Shown piece by piece: positions 9,679-18,563 of a DNA stretch of 64,000 bases (position 1 is its first letter; each line of letters starts with the position of its first letter). Below the pieces are notes generated by a model. That model was not told where the DNA came from. It did not search any database and saw only the letters and a program-made list of their open reading frames with translations. Source of the stretch: Candidatus Streptomyces philanthi (GTDB taxonomy: Bacteria; Actinomycetota; Actinomycetes; Streptomycetales; Streptomycetaceae); contig CP073042.1 of NCBI GenBank assembly GCA_018114805.1, forward strand, positions 5,501,501-5,565,500, read 5' to 3'. The position numbers and the translations under genes are program-made.

Positions 9679-9714
9679 TTGACACCCTTTAACGGTTGTT
9701 GACGCCCTTTAACG
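9679..9714. repeat. Two 16-bp direct repeats, 20-bp period
   Basis: TTGACACCCTTTAACG (9679-9694) and TTGACGCCCTTTAACG (9699-9714) differ at one base and are spaced exactly two helical turns apart. They sit 42-77 bp upstream of the minus-strand gene starting at 9637. This is the geometry of a regulator binding as tandem dimers. I do not recognise the motif. Confidence 0.6.
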
Positions 9715-9846
9715 CTTCCTGACTGACGGCACGTCACCCCGGCATGTGCCCCGCCCGGCCCGGCCGCCCGCCAGCCCCGCCGGCCCGGCCCGACGCCACG
9801 GCTCAGAGGCGTCGGACCGGGCCCGGCCGGGCGCCCTGCGGGCACC

Positions 9847-11691
9847 TCAGCCGCAGCAGGGGCACTGCGCGTACGGCCGCCGGTGCTCCAGCGGCGAGTA
9901 GAAGACGGGCGCCTCGTCACGGGTCAGCTTCCAGTCCTGGGTCGCGAACTCCTCGGGATCGATCGTGCCCTTCGCCCGCACCCAGGCGATGATCGTGTTC
10001 CGGATCTCCTCGGACGTCGACCACACCTGCTTCGCCGTGGCGACGTGCGGGAAGTTGCCGCCGCCGCTGGCCCGGTAGTTGTTCACGGCCAGCACGAACC
10101 GCGCGTCGTCGGCCACCGGCCGCCCCTCGAAGCACAGCTTCGCGATCCGCCGCCCCGGCTCCCGGGCGATGTCGATCTCGTACGTCACGCCGCTGACCGC
10201 GTCGTAGTTGTAGTCCGGCGTGCCGTTCGCGTTGGTCAGCTTCGCCGGGTCGACACCGCCGCCGGCCGGGGTCCGCACGTAGTACCGCGCCGAGTGCTCC
10301 AGGTACTCCCGCAGTTGCGCGCCGGTCAGCAGCCGCGCCTCCAGGGTGTTCTCGAACGGGTACAGGCCGGCCACCTCGCGGATGGTGACCTCGCCGACCG
10401 GCACCACGGCCGTGCGTGAGAAGCAGGAGGCCTGGGAGAGCACCGGCACCTTCGCGTGCTCGGTGCCCGCGAGCGCCGCCCGCACCGTCTGCGCCTGCAC
10501 GTGGTTGATGAGGTCGATGATCGGCGTGTCCTTGTACGGCGCCTCGTCGGCCGCCATCCGTCGCGCCGAGGTGCCGATCACCTGGTTGACGTACGAGACG
10601 ACCTTCTCGTGCTCACCGGTGAGCAACCGCACGATCTCCGGGTCCTCGGCGACGGCGTTGGAGTTCAGCACCTTCGAGGCCACCGACTCCACCCGCCACC
10701 GGCCGCGCTCCCAGACCAGGCCGAAGCCGAACACCGTCAGCCGCTGCCCCCACTTCAGCGGCTCCGAGAGGACCACCTCGCGGCCCGTCTCCTCGTTCAC
10801 CACCCGGTACTCCGGGATCTCGGCGTGCGCGTGCCCCACCAGGATCGCGTCGATGCCCGGCACCTGCTGGGCCACCTGCGCCGCCGCGTTCTCCACGTGC
10901 GGCAACAGGTCACCGTAGGAGGACGTGCCGCTGGTGCCCGAGTGCGCCGAGACGAACACCACGTCAGCACCTATCGACCGCAGCCGCGGCACGTACTTCG
11001 CCGCCTGCTCGACCAGCCCCGGCAAGGTCAGCTCGCCCTGGACGTGCGCCTTGTCCCACAGCGCGATGCCGGGGTTGGTCAGCCCCAGGACGGCCACCCG
11101 CACCGGAGGCCCGAACGGCGTCCGCAGCCGCGTCATCCAGTACGGCGCGAACGCCGGCCTGGCCGTCCGCGCGTCCAGCGCGTTCGCCCCCAGCAGCGGG
11201 AAGTCGCACTGCTCGGCGAACTTCCGCAGCACCGGTATGCCGTAGTTGAACTCGTGGTTGCCCAGCGCCGCCGCGTCGTACCCGATCGCGTTCATCGCCT
11301 TGGCCATCGGGTGCACCGGGCCGCCGGGGCCGGTGATCGGATCGACCTTGGCGTAGTAGTACGCCAGTTGGGTGCCCTGGATGGTGTCGCCGGCGTCGAT
11401 CAGCAGCGTGTCGCGCGCTCCGCGCTCCGCGCGGACCCGCTTCACCAACGTGGAGATCTTGGCGAGCCCGATGTCGTTGTGGTCCTTGTCGTCGAACTCT
11501 GCGTCGGTGAAGTAGTCCCAGTTGAAGACGTTGCCGTGCAGGTCCGTGGTGCCTAGGACACTGAACTCGTACCGCCTGCCCGGCCGGCGCCCGGCGGCGG
11601 GCGAGGCGGCCACGGTCGCCGTGCCGGCCAGCGCCACCGCGGCGCCCGTCGCGGCGGAGCGGCCCAGGAACTTCCTACGGACCAGCGGCAT
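9847..11691 (-). CDS. Secreted bifunctional metallophosphatase / 5'-nucleotidase
   Basis: The protein has 614 residues. ATG 11691 puts the twin-arginine signal VRRKFLGRSAATGAAVALAG at the N-terminus; the frame is open 19 codons further but without signal character. The calcineurin-like metallophosphatase domain shows the full metal set: TTDLHGN, DAGDTIQGT, GNHEFN, VSAHSG and GHAHAEIP. The second half is the 5'-nucleotidase C-terminal domain with SQASCF, YPFENTLEARLLTG and NNYRASGGGNFPH, which stacks the nucleobase. The family hydrolyses nucleoside monophosphates or 2',3'-cyclic nucleotides outside the membrane, scavenging phosphate and nucleosides. A Cys-rich end (CPCCG) is unusual. It is intact and divergent from the SIMPL gene. 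A Tat route is inferred from the RR motif. Confidence 0.9.
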   Translation of the reverse strand: MPLVRRKFLGRSAATGAAVALAGTATVAASPAAGRRPGRRYEFSVLGTTDLHGNVFNWDYFTDAEFDDKDHNDIGLAKISTLVKRVRAERGARDTLLIDAGDTIQGTQLAYYYAKVDPITGPGGPVHPMAKAMNAIGYDAAALGNHEFNYGIPVLRKFAEQCDFPLLGANALDARTARPAFAPYWMTRLRTPFGPPVRVAVLGLTNPGIALWDKAHVQGELTLPGLVEQAAKYVPRLRSIGADVVFVSAHSGTSGTSSYGDLLPHVENAAAQVAQQVPGIDAILVGHAHAEIPEYRVVNEETGREVVLSEPLKWGQRLTVFGFGLVWERGRWRVESVASKVLNSNAVAEDPEIVRLLTGEHEKVVSYVNQVIGTSARRMAADEAPYKDTPIIDLINHVQAQTVRAALAGTEHAKVPVLSQASCFSRTAVVPVGEVTIREVAGLYPFENTLEARLLTGAQLREYLEHSARYYVRTPAGGGVDPAKLTNANGTPDYNYDAVSGVTYEIDIAREPGRRIAKLCFEGRPVADDARFVLAVNNYRASGGGNFPHVATAKQVWSTSEEIRNTIIAWVRAKGTIDPEEFATQDWKLTRDEAPVFYSPLEHRRPYAQCPCCG

Positions 11692-11857
11692 GTCGTCGTT
11701 CTCCGTCTTCTGGGTCTTCTGGCAGCGATGCGAGGCGCGTCCGCACACCGCGGTCGCGCGCGAGGATTCTCCACCCGCGTCAGCCGGTGTGGCGCCCCGG
11801 GCGGGGTTTCGATCACATGACTACCTGATGCGCCGGCCGACTGCGAGAGTGAGCCCC

Positions 11858-12554
11858 ATGACAACCACCACACCGCTGTCCTACGGAACGCCCGAGACCC
11901 CGCGCGTCGCGGTACGCGGCGAGGCCAGGCGCGAGGTCGACCCGGAGATCGCCCGCGTCGGCATCACCGTCAGCGCTCGCGGCACCGACCGGCGCGGCGC
12001 GCTCGACCACCTCACCCGCCGCAACAACCAGGTCCTCGACCTCGTCCGGTCGTACGGCGACGCCGTCGAGAAGCCTGGAGACCGGCGCGTTCAGCATCAC
12101 CCCGCAACTGGCCGACAAGGGCCGCCACGAGCGGGTCCGCGCCTACCACGGCCGGGTCTACCTGACCGCGACACTCGCCGACTTCGGCGCGCTGGGGGAG
12201 CTGAGCACCCGCCTCGCCGACCTGGAGCTGACCAGCGTCGACGGCCCCTGGTGGGCGCTGCGCCCCGACTTGCCGGCACACCGCGAGGCGCGCCAGGAGG
12301 CCGTGCGTGAGGCGGTCAGGCGGGCCCGCGAGTACGCGCAGGCGCTCGGCGCGGAACTGGCCGCCATCGTCGAACTCGCCGACATCGGCGCCGAGAACGC
12401 CCCGTTGCCCGAGCCCGCCGCCAGCATGCGCGCGGCGGCCCCCGGCTACGGCGGCGCGGCCGAGCAGCCGCCCGCCCTCGACCTCGAACCGCGGCGGCAG
12501 GCCGTGTACGCGCACGTCAACGCCCGGTTCACGATGACGCGTCCCGCACTGTGA
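11858..12554 (+). pseudogene. SIMPL-domain (DUF541) protein, frameshifted
   Basis: ATG 11858 starts VAVRGEARREVDPEIARVG, typical of the SIMPL/DUF541 family, a widespread beta-rich fold of uncertain role linked to stress and, in a few cases, periplasmic or cytosolic signalling. The frame holds to SYGDAVEK near 12072, then similarity moves one frame on as LETGAFSITPQLADKG to the stop at 12554. One extra C in AAGCCTGG accounts for it (length 3n+1). Restored length would be about 232 residues, normal for the family, without signal peptide. The break falls after the first third, so the product is very probably lost. It is divergent from the 5'-nucleotidase, and pyk follows after 145 bp. Confidence 0.8.
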
Positions 12555-12699
12555 GAAGGGCGGGCGCGACCGCCGAAAATCGCTCATAGGAGCGGACCCG
12601 CGCACGTTTCATTAGTTGTCAAGAGCCTTTCATGCAAAGGTCGTTGGGCTGTAGGGAGTTCACGGTTCTCTACCCGCTGGTAGGTCATAGGCTCGATCC

Positions 12700-14124
12700 A
12701 TGCGCCGAGCAAAAATCGTCTGCACCCTGGGCCCAGCCACCGACTCGTATGAGCAGATCAAGAGGCTTGTCAAGGCCGGCATGGACGTCGCCCGCTTCAA
12801 CCTCAGTCACGGTTCGTACGTGGAGCACGAGGAGCGGTACCAGCGGGTGCGCCAAGCCTCCAAGGAGACCGGCCGCAGCGTCGGTGTCCTCGCCGACCTT
12901 CAAGGCCCGAAGATCCGCCTCGGTCGATTCCGTGAAGGACCCGTACTCCTTGAACGCGGCGACGAGTTCACCGTCGAGGAGGTCGAGGGCGACCGGCACC
13001 GCTGCGGGACGACGTACGAGGGCCTGGCCGCCGACGTCACCCGCGGTGAGCGCATCCTGGTCGACGACGGTCGCGTCACCCTGGAGGTGACCTCGGTCGA
13101 CGGCCCGCGCGTGCACACCACGGTCATCGAGGGCGGCATGGTCTCCGACCACAAGGGGCTCAACCTGCCCGGTGTCGCCGTCTCGGTCCCCGCCCTGTCC
13201 GGCAAGGACGTGGAGAACCTGCGCTGGGCGCTGCGCACCGGCGCGGACGTCATCGCGCTGTCCTTCGTCCGCAACGCCGACGACGCCCGCGACGTGCACC
13301 GGATCATGGCCGAGGAGGGCCGCCGGCTGCCGCTGATCGCCAAGGTCGAGAAGCCGCAGGCGGTGGAGAACCTGGAAGCCATCGTGGACGCCTTCGACGG
13401 GATCATGGTGGCCCGTGGTGACCTGGGCGTCGAGATGCCGCTGGAGGCCGTGCCGATGGTGCAGAAGCGCGCCATCAAGCTGGCCAAGCACAACGCCAAG
13501 CCGGTGATCGTGGCGACCCAGATGCTCGACTCGATGATCGACGCCTCCCGGCCGACCCGCGCCGAGGCGTCCGACGTGGCCAACGCCGTCATGGACGGCA
13601 CGGACGCGGTGATGCTCTCCGGCGAGACCAGCGTCGGCAAGTACCCGATCGAGACAGTCAAGACCATGGGCCGCATCGTCGTCGCGGCCGACGAGGACGT
13701 GCTGGCCAAGGGGCTGCCGCCGCTGACCGAGCGGAACAAGCCGCGTACCCAGGCCGGCGCCGTCGCCCGGGCGGCGGCCGAGATGGGCGACTTCCTCGGC
13801 GCGAAGTTCCTGGTGGCCTTCACCCAGTCCGGCGACACGGTGCGCCGCCTGTCCCGCTACCGCTCGCCGATTCCGGTCCTGGCCTTCACGCCCGACCCGG
13901 ACAACTACGCCCAGCTCAACCTGACCTGGGGCGTGGAGACCTTCCTCGGCCCGCACGTGGAGTCGACGGACGCCATGGTGGCCCAGGTGGACGAGGAACT
14001 GCTGCGCATCGGCCGCTGTCAGCGGGGCGACGTCGTCGTCATCACGGCCGGTTCGCCGCCCGGCGTCCCCGGCTCCACCAACCTGGTCCGCGTCCACCGC
14101 ATCGGCGACGATCCGGTCCAGTAG
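12700..14124 (+). CDS. pyk: Pyruvate kinase
   Basis: The product is 474 residues, the usual bacterial length. It starts at MRRAKIVCTLGPATDSY. Signature elements are FNLSHGS (substrate/ATP-binding Asn and Ser), ADLQGPKIRLGRF, the catalytic lysine region LIAKVEKPQAVEN, MVARGDLGVEMP (metal-binding Glu/Asp loop) and VATQMLDSMIDASRPTRAE. The C-terminal effector domain begins near residue 350. It catalyses the last ATP-forming step of glycolysis from phosphoenolpyruvate to pyruvate. Its neighbour in the next locus is an ANTAR response regulator, as in other Streptomyces. No lesions. The 145-bp upstream gap has no clear consensus promoter; possible TTGTCA at 12616 lacks a matching -10. Confidence 0.97.
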   Translation: MRRAKIVCTLGPATDSYEQIKRLVKAGMDVARFNLSHGSYVEHEERYQRVRQASKETGRSVGVLADLQGPKIRLGRFREGPVLLERGDEFTVEEVEGDRHRCGTTYEGLAADVTRGERILVDDGRVTLEVTSVDGPRVHTTVIEGGMVSDHKGLNLPGVAVSVPALSGKDVENLRWALRTGADVIALSFVRNADDARDVHRIMAEEGRRLPLIAKVEKPQAVENLEAIVDAFDGIMVARGDLGVEMPLEAVPMVQKRAIKLAKHNAKPVIVATQMLDSMIDASRPTRAEASDVANAVMDGTDAVMLSGETSVGKYPIETVKTMGRIVVAADEDVLAKGLPPLTERNKPRTQAGAVARAAAEMGDFLGAKFLVAFTQSGDTVRRLSRYRSPIPVLAFTPDPDNYAQLNLTWGVETFLGPHVESTDAMVAQVDEELLRIGRCQRGDVVVITAGSPPGVPGSTNLVRVHRIGDDPVQ

Positions 14125-14546
14125 ACGATCCGGGCCGGCATGCGTCGGGGACATCGACAACGGGGCGAGTGATCCGCTCAGCGGGCCGGGAATTCGGCTC
14201 GCTGGGCGCCTGAGCGTTGTGGCCCCTTTCGCGGCGGTGCGCGCGTCCCCTTTCGTGGCACGGAATCCGGATTCACGCGCCGCGTGTGAGATGTGTCCTT
14301 TCGGGGCGCGCGTGCGCGGCCCGGCCACGCGGGCACCGGAGGAGGGGCGAAAGGGAAGGGGTAAGACGGAGAGGTAACGAAGTGGTAAGCGGCGTATATC
14401 GCGCATTTACCGTGCGTACGCTCCGCCGTTCACCGGGGGCGAATACCGGTCGGCGTGCTCACATTCGACCGAGACGAGGCCGCGACGTCCACCACGGCGA
14501 ATGAAGTAAGCCTGCGCCGAACGGACCTTTAAAGCTGAAGAATAAG
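14125..14546. other. Intergenic region pyk to tRNA
   Basis: No gene is seen in these 422 bp. A CGCTCAG/CTGAGCG-based hairpin near 14175-14216 could terminate pyk. CCCCTTTCGCGG (14223-14234) and CCCCTTTCGTGG (14247-14258) are direct repeats 24 bp apart, with a degenerate third copy near 14297. A purine-rich tract with three GGTAA words (14360-14390) precedes an AT-richer patch near 14395-14410. Confidence 0.45.
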
Positions 14547-14619
14547 TGCCCTGGGTGGGATTCGAACCCACACTGAATACTGTTTGAGAGTATCGTCTCT
14601 GCCATTGGACTACCAGGGC
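14547..14619 (-). tRNA. tRNA with anticodon CAA (Leu by anticodon), short variable loop
   Basis: This 73-nt cloverleaf has acceptor stem GCCCTGG pairing CCAGGGC, U8-A9, a 3-bp D stem, anticodon stem ATACT/AGTAT, loop CTCAAAC with anticodon CAA, a 5-nt variable loop TCAGT, and T arm GTGGG-TTCGAAT-CCCAC. The discriminator is A73. CAA reads the Leu codon UUG, but bacterial tRNA-Leu is class II with a long variable arm; this one is class I. Identity is therefore uncertain even though all stems are perfect. CCA is not encoded. A sigma70-type promoter lies just upstream. Confidence 0.85.
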
Positions 14620-14636
14620 TGGCCTTTCAGAAACAG

Positions 14637-14664
14637 AGGTTAGCGGAAAGACGCTGTGCGTCAA
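14637..14664 (-). promoter_or_regulatory. HrdB-type promoter of the tRNA gene
   Basis: On the minus strand TTGACG (14664-14659) and TAACCT (14642-14637) are separated by 16 bp, placing the start of transcription about 10 nt before the tRNA. Both boxes agree well with the principal sigma consensus. Confidence 0.6.
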
Positions 14665-14720
14665 ACATACAGGAGCTAGGTAGGCTCGTGGGGCACCACC
14701 TGCCTGATTCGAGGAGTCCC

Positions 14721-15377
14721 GTGAGCGACGTCGAGCCTGAGCCCGTCGATGAGCAACAGTCGCACGTCCCGCCGTTGACCACACGTGTCGTCATCGCCGA
14801 GGACGAGGCCCTGATCCGCCTCGACCTGAAGGAAATGCTCGAAGAAGAGGGGTACTCGGTCGTCGGCGAAGCCGGGGACGGCCAGCGGGCCGTCGAGCTG
14901 GCCCGGGAACACCGTCCCGACCTCGTCATCCTCGACGTGAAAATGCCGATCCTGGACGGCATCTCCGCCGCCGAGCAGATCGCCGCGGAGAGCATCGCCC
15001 CGGTGCTCATGTTGACGGCCTTCTCCCAGCGCGAGTTGGTCGAGCGGGCCCGCGACGCGGGGGCGATGGCCTACCTGGTGAAGCCGTTCAGCAAGAGCGA
15101 CGTGGTTCCCGCCATCGAGATGGCCGTCTCCCGCTTCACCGAGCTGAAGGCGCTGGAGAAGGAGGTCGCCGACCTCTCGCAGCGCCTGGAGACGCGCAAG
15201 CTGGTGGACCGCGCCAAGAGCGTCCTCCAGACCCAGTACGGGCTGACCGAGCCCGCCGCGTTCCGCTGGATCCAGAAGACGTCGATGGACCGCCGCATGT
15301 CCATGCAGCAGGTGGCCGAGGCGGTCATCGAGGACGCGGAGGAGGAGAAGGCCGCCAAGATCTCCAAGGAGACCTGA
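14721..15377 (+). CDS. ANTAR-domain response regulator (PdtaR-like)
   Basis: GTG 14721 is preceded by GAGGAG (14711-14716); this gives 218 residues, whereas the open frame upstream is promoter sequence. The receiver domain covers about 20-140 with acidic pair E28-D29, phosphoacceptor D72 in VILDVKMP, the switch Thr in LMLTAFSQ and the conserved Lys in YLVKPFSKSD. A short coiled coil (about 145-160) leads to the ANTAR domain (about 160-215, LVDRAKSVLQTQYGLTEPAA) that binds paired RNA hairpins. In actinobacteria the PdtaR group acts as a transcription antiterminator controlled by a PdtaS-type histidine kinase, which is not in this window. It is intact and separated by a bidirectional terminator from the thioesterase. 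Confidence 0.93.
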   Translation: MSDVEPEPVDEQQSHVPPLTTRVVIAEDEALIRLDLKEMLEEEGYSVVGEAGDGQRAVELAREHRPDLVILDVKMPILDGISAAEQIAAESIAPVLMLTAFSQRELVERARDAGAMAYLVKPFSKSDVVPAIEMAVSRFTELKALEKEVADLSQRLETRKLVDRAKSVLQTQYGLTEPAAFRWIQKTSMDRRMSMQQVAEAVIEDAEEEKAAKISKET

Positions 15378-15382
15378 GCCGA

Positions 15383-15428
15383 CCGGCGGCGGGCCCGGCG
15401 CCCTTCTGGCACCCCCGCCCGCCGCCGG
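15383..15428. terminator. Bidirectional terminator hairpin
   Basis: CCGGCGGCGGGC (15383-15394) pairs perfectly with GCCCGCCGCCGG (15417-15428). It lies between convergent genes, so it can serve both. Confidence 0.55.
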
Positions 15429-15437
15429 CCCCGGCGC

Positions 15438-15926
15438 TCAGCCCGTCGCGGACGCGCTCGCGGCGGCGGGCATCTCGACCTCGCGCAGCAGGCAGGTCAG
15501 CCGCGCGGTGCACACGCGCCGGCCCTCCTCGTCGGTGATGACGATCTCGTACGTGGCGGTCGAGCGGCCCCGGTGCACCGGCGTGGCCACCCCGGTGACC
15601 AGCCCGGAGTGGGCGGCGCGGTGGTGGGTGCAGTTGAGGTCGACGCCCACGGCGATCTTGTGCGGGCCGCCGTGCAGCATCGAGCCGACCGACCCCAGGG
15701 TCTCGGCGAGGACCGCGGACGCGCCGCCGTGCAGCAGCCCGTACGGCTGGGTGTTGCCCTCCACCGGGAGGGTGCCCACGACGCGCTCGGGCGCCGTCTC
15801 GATAATCCGCAACCCCATGCGCTCGCCCAGGTGACCGGCGGAGAAGAGGGCGGGCAGATCGAGCCCCAGCCCCTCGTACTGGTCGATAATCTCCTGCGGG
15901 AACGTGGTGGTGGTCTGCTCACCCAT
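15438..15926 (-). CDS. PaaI-type hotdog-fold thioesterase
   Basis: The 162-residue protein fits the PaaI/YbdB hotdog thioesterase family. The helix region QPYGLLHGGASAVLAETLGS carries the HGG motif and acidic catalytic Glu characteristic of the group; AVGVDLNCTHHRAA is the following strand. The family hydrolyses small acyl-CoA thioesters, often aromatic or medium-chain, in the cytoplasm; the exact substrate is unknown. No signal or membrane segment. It lies 12 bp downstream of the YdeP-like gene's end coordinate in the plus direction; both are on the minus strand and the molybdoenzyme end is upstream, so they may be cotranscribed. Confidence 0.88.
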   Translation of the reverse strand: MGEQTTTTFPQEIIDQYEGLGLDLPALFSAGHLGERMGLRIIETAPERVVGTLPVEGNTQPYGLLHGGASAVLAETLGSVGSMLHGGPHKIAVGVDLNCTHHRAAHSGLVTGVATPVHRGRSTATYEIVITDEEGRRVCTARLTCLLREVEMPAAASASATG

Positions 15927-15938
15927 GCTGTCCGGCTC

Positions 15939-18283
15939 CTATCCGCGGCGGTTGTTCGGTCTGTGCTCCGTCTTACCTATCAGCTCCCTGAGCGAACGCT
16001 TATACGGGGCCGTCTGTTCCAGGCGGATGACCATGGACTTGCTCGCCGGCGTGTTGCTGCTGTCCGCCGTCGCGTCCAGCGGCACCAGGACGTTGGTCTC
16101 CGGGTAGTACGCGGCGGCGCAGCCCCGGGCCGTCGGGTAGTGCACCACGCGGAAGCCGGGCGCGCGCCGCTCGCTGCCGTCCCGCCACTCGCTGACCAGG
16201 TCCGCGTACGCGCCGTCGGCCAGCCCCCGCTCGCGCGCGTCCTCGGGGTGGATGAGGACCACCCGGCGGCCGTTCCTGATGCCCCGGTAACGGTCGTCCA
16301 AGCCGTAGATGGTGGTGTTGTACTGGTCGTGCGAGCGCAGCGTCTGGAGCAGCAGCTGCCCCTCGGGCACCTCGGGGAACTCCACCTGGGCCGCGGTGAA
16401 GTTGGCCTTCCCGGTGGCCGTGGGGAAGCGGCGCTCGTCCCTGGGGCCGTGCGGCAACGCGAACCCGCCGGGCGCGCTGACCCGCGCGTTGAAGTCCTCG
16501 AAGCCGGGGATCACGCGCGCGATGCGGTCCCGCACCAGCCCGTAGTCCCGCTCGAACTCCTCCCAGGGCGTGCGGCTGCGCTTGCCCAACACGCGGCGGG
16601 CCAACCGGCAGACGATGGCCGGCTCGGAGAGCAACTGCGCGCTGGCGGGCTCGAGGCGGCCCCGGGAGGCGTGCACTATGCCCATCGAGTCCTCCACCGT
16701 GACGAACTGGTCGCCGCTGGCCTGGGTGTCGCGCTCGGTGCGTCCGAGCGTGGGCAGGATCAGCGCCTGCGCCCCGGTCACCACGTGCGAGCGGTTGAGC
16801 TTGGTGGAGACGTGCACCGTCAGCCGGGCCCGCCGCATCGCGGCCTCGGTGACCTCGGTGTCCGGGGTCGCGGAGACGAAGTTGCCGCCCATCGCGAAGA
16901 AGACCTTGGCCTGCCCGTCCCACAGCGCCCTGATGGCCCGTACGACGTCCAGGCCGTGCTCGCCGCGGCGGCGCGAAGCCGAACTCCGCCTCCAGCGCGT
17001 CCAGGAACTCGGGCGCGGGCCGCTCGAAGATGCCCATCGTCCGGTCGCCCTGCACGTTGCTGTGGCCGCGCACCGGGCACACCCCGGCGCCCGGCCGGCC
17101 CACGTTGCCGCGCAGCAGCAGGAAGTTGACGACCTCGCTGATGGTGGGCACCGAGTGCTTGTGCTGGGTGAGCCCCATCGCCCAGCACACGATGGTGCGC
17201 CGGGAGGCGAGGACCATCTCGAAGGCCCGCTCGATGTCGGCGCGGGCCAGCCCGGTGGCGCGCAGCGTCTGGTCCCAGTCGGCCGCGCAGGCGGTGGCGG
17301 CGAACTCCTCGAAGCCGTGCGTGTGTGCGCGGACGAACTCCTCGTCCACGGCGCCGTCGGCCTCCAGGATCATCCGGTTCAGGGCCCGGAACAGGGCCTG
17401 GTCGCCGCCCAGCCTGACCTGGAGGAAAAGATCGGTCAGCGGGGTGCCGCCGAGCGCCAGGCCGCGCGCGGTCTGCGGGTTCTTGAACCGCTCCAGGCCC
17501 GCCTCGGGCAGCGGGTTGACGATGATGACGCGCGCCCCGCCCGCCTTGGCCTTCTCCAGCGCGCTGAGCATCCGCGGGTGGTTGGTGCCGGGGTTCTGCC
17601 CGGCGACGATGATCAGGTCGGCCTGGTATAGGTCGTCGAGCAGCACGCTGCCCTTGCCGACGCCGAGCGTCTCGGTCAGCGCGGAACCGGACGACTCGTG
17701 GCACATGTTGGAGCAGTCCGGCAGGTTGTTGGTGCCGAACTCGCGGGCGAAGAGCTGGTAGAGGAAGGCGGCCTCGTTGCTAGTGCGGCCCGAGGTGTAG
17801 AAGACCGCCTCGTCGGGGGAGTCGAGGGCCCGCAGCTCGTCGGCGACGAGCGAGAACGCGCGCTCCCAGGTGATCGGCTCGTACCGCTCGGCGCCATCGT
17901 CCAGCAGCATCGGCCGGGTGAGGCGGCCCTGCTGACCGAGACAGTACCCGCTGCGCGTGGCGAGGTCGGCCACCGGGTGGGCGGCGAAGAACTCGGGCGT
18001 GACCCCGGCGCAGGGTGGCCTCCTCCGCGACCGCCTTCGCGCCGTTCTCGCAGAACTCCGCCGTGTGCCGCTTGTCCGGCTCGGGCCAGGCGCAGCCGGG
18101 GCAGTCGAAGCCGTCCTTCTGGTTGACCTTGAGGAGGGTGAGCGCCGTGCGCCGCACCCCCATCTGCCGCTGGGCGGCCAGCAGCGAGTGCGCGACGCCG
18201 GGCAGCCCGGCCGCGGACCGCCGCGGCGGGTTCACCTCGGGCGCGTCCTGTACCGGGTCCCCTGCGGGCGGCTTGGCTGCCAT
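15939..18283 (-). pseudogene. FdhF/YdeP-family molybdopterin oxidoreductase, two frameshifts
   Basis: ATG 18283 starts MAAKPPAGDPVQ. The N-terminal CPGCAWPEP and EFCENGAKA motifs are those of the YdeP-type formate-dehydrogenase-like group, which carries an Fe-S cluster and a bis-MGD cofactor. Frame one ends at EEATLRR near 18004; an extra G in a G4 run moves the protein to the next frame (VADLATRSGYCLGQQGRL, DCSNMCHESSG). A second extra G near 16967 moves it again after EFGFAPPR, and it continues MGGNFVSATPDTEVTEA to the stop at 15939. Length is 3n+2, fitting two +1 events; restored about 780 residues. In E. coli YdeP supports acid resistance. No FdhD or other subunit is nearby. As written it would stop within the N-terminal fifth. 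Confidence 0.85.
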
Positions 18284-18563
18284 GACGCTCCCCTTTGCGC
18301 GGTCGGTCGCGACTGACGTGGGCCGTCGGTCGCCGCGGGCGGACCCGTGGCGCGCGGTCCGCCGCGTTACGGTGGCTGGTCGCCACCCGGCCGTCGGCGA
18401 GCCGGGCCGGGCGTCCGGTGCTGGACCGGTACGGAGCGAATCCTGTCACGAGGCACCGACAGCGGGTCCGCGCGCCCGCCGGTGCCTTGACCCGCGGCCC
18501 GGCCCGGGGCGGCCGCAGCCCGGTGGCTCGGGATTGTCAGTGGGGCGTGGCAGGATCGGGGAC

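Noticed and set aside
14547..14619. Reading the tRNA as tRNA-Gln(UUG) on the opposite strand
   Set aside because: The plus strand does not give a proper cloverleaf with T33 and T-loop TTCGAAT; only the minus strand folds with canonical positions.
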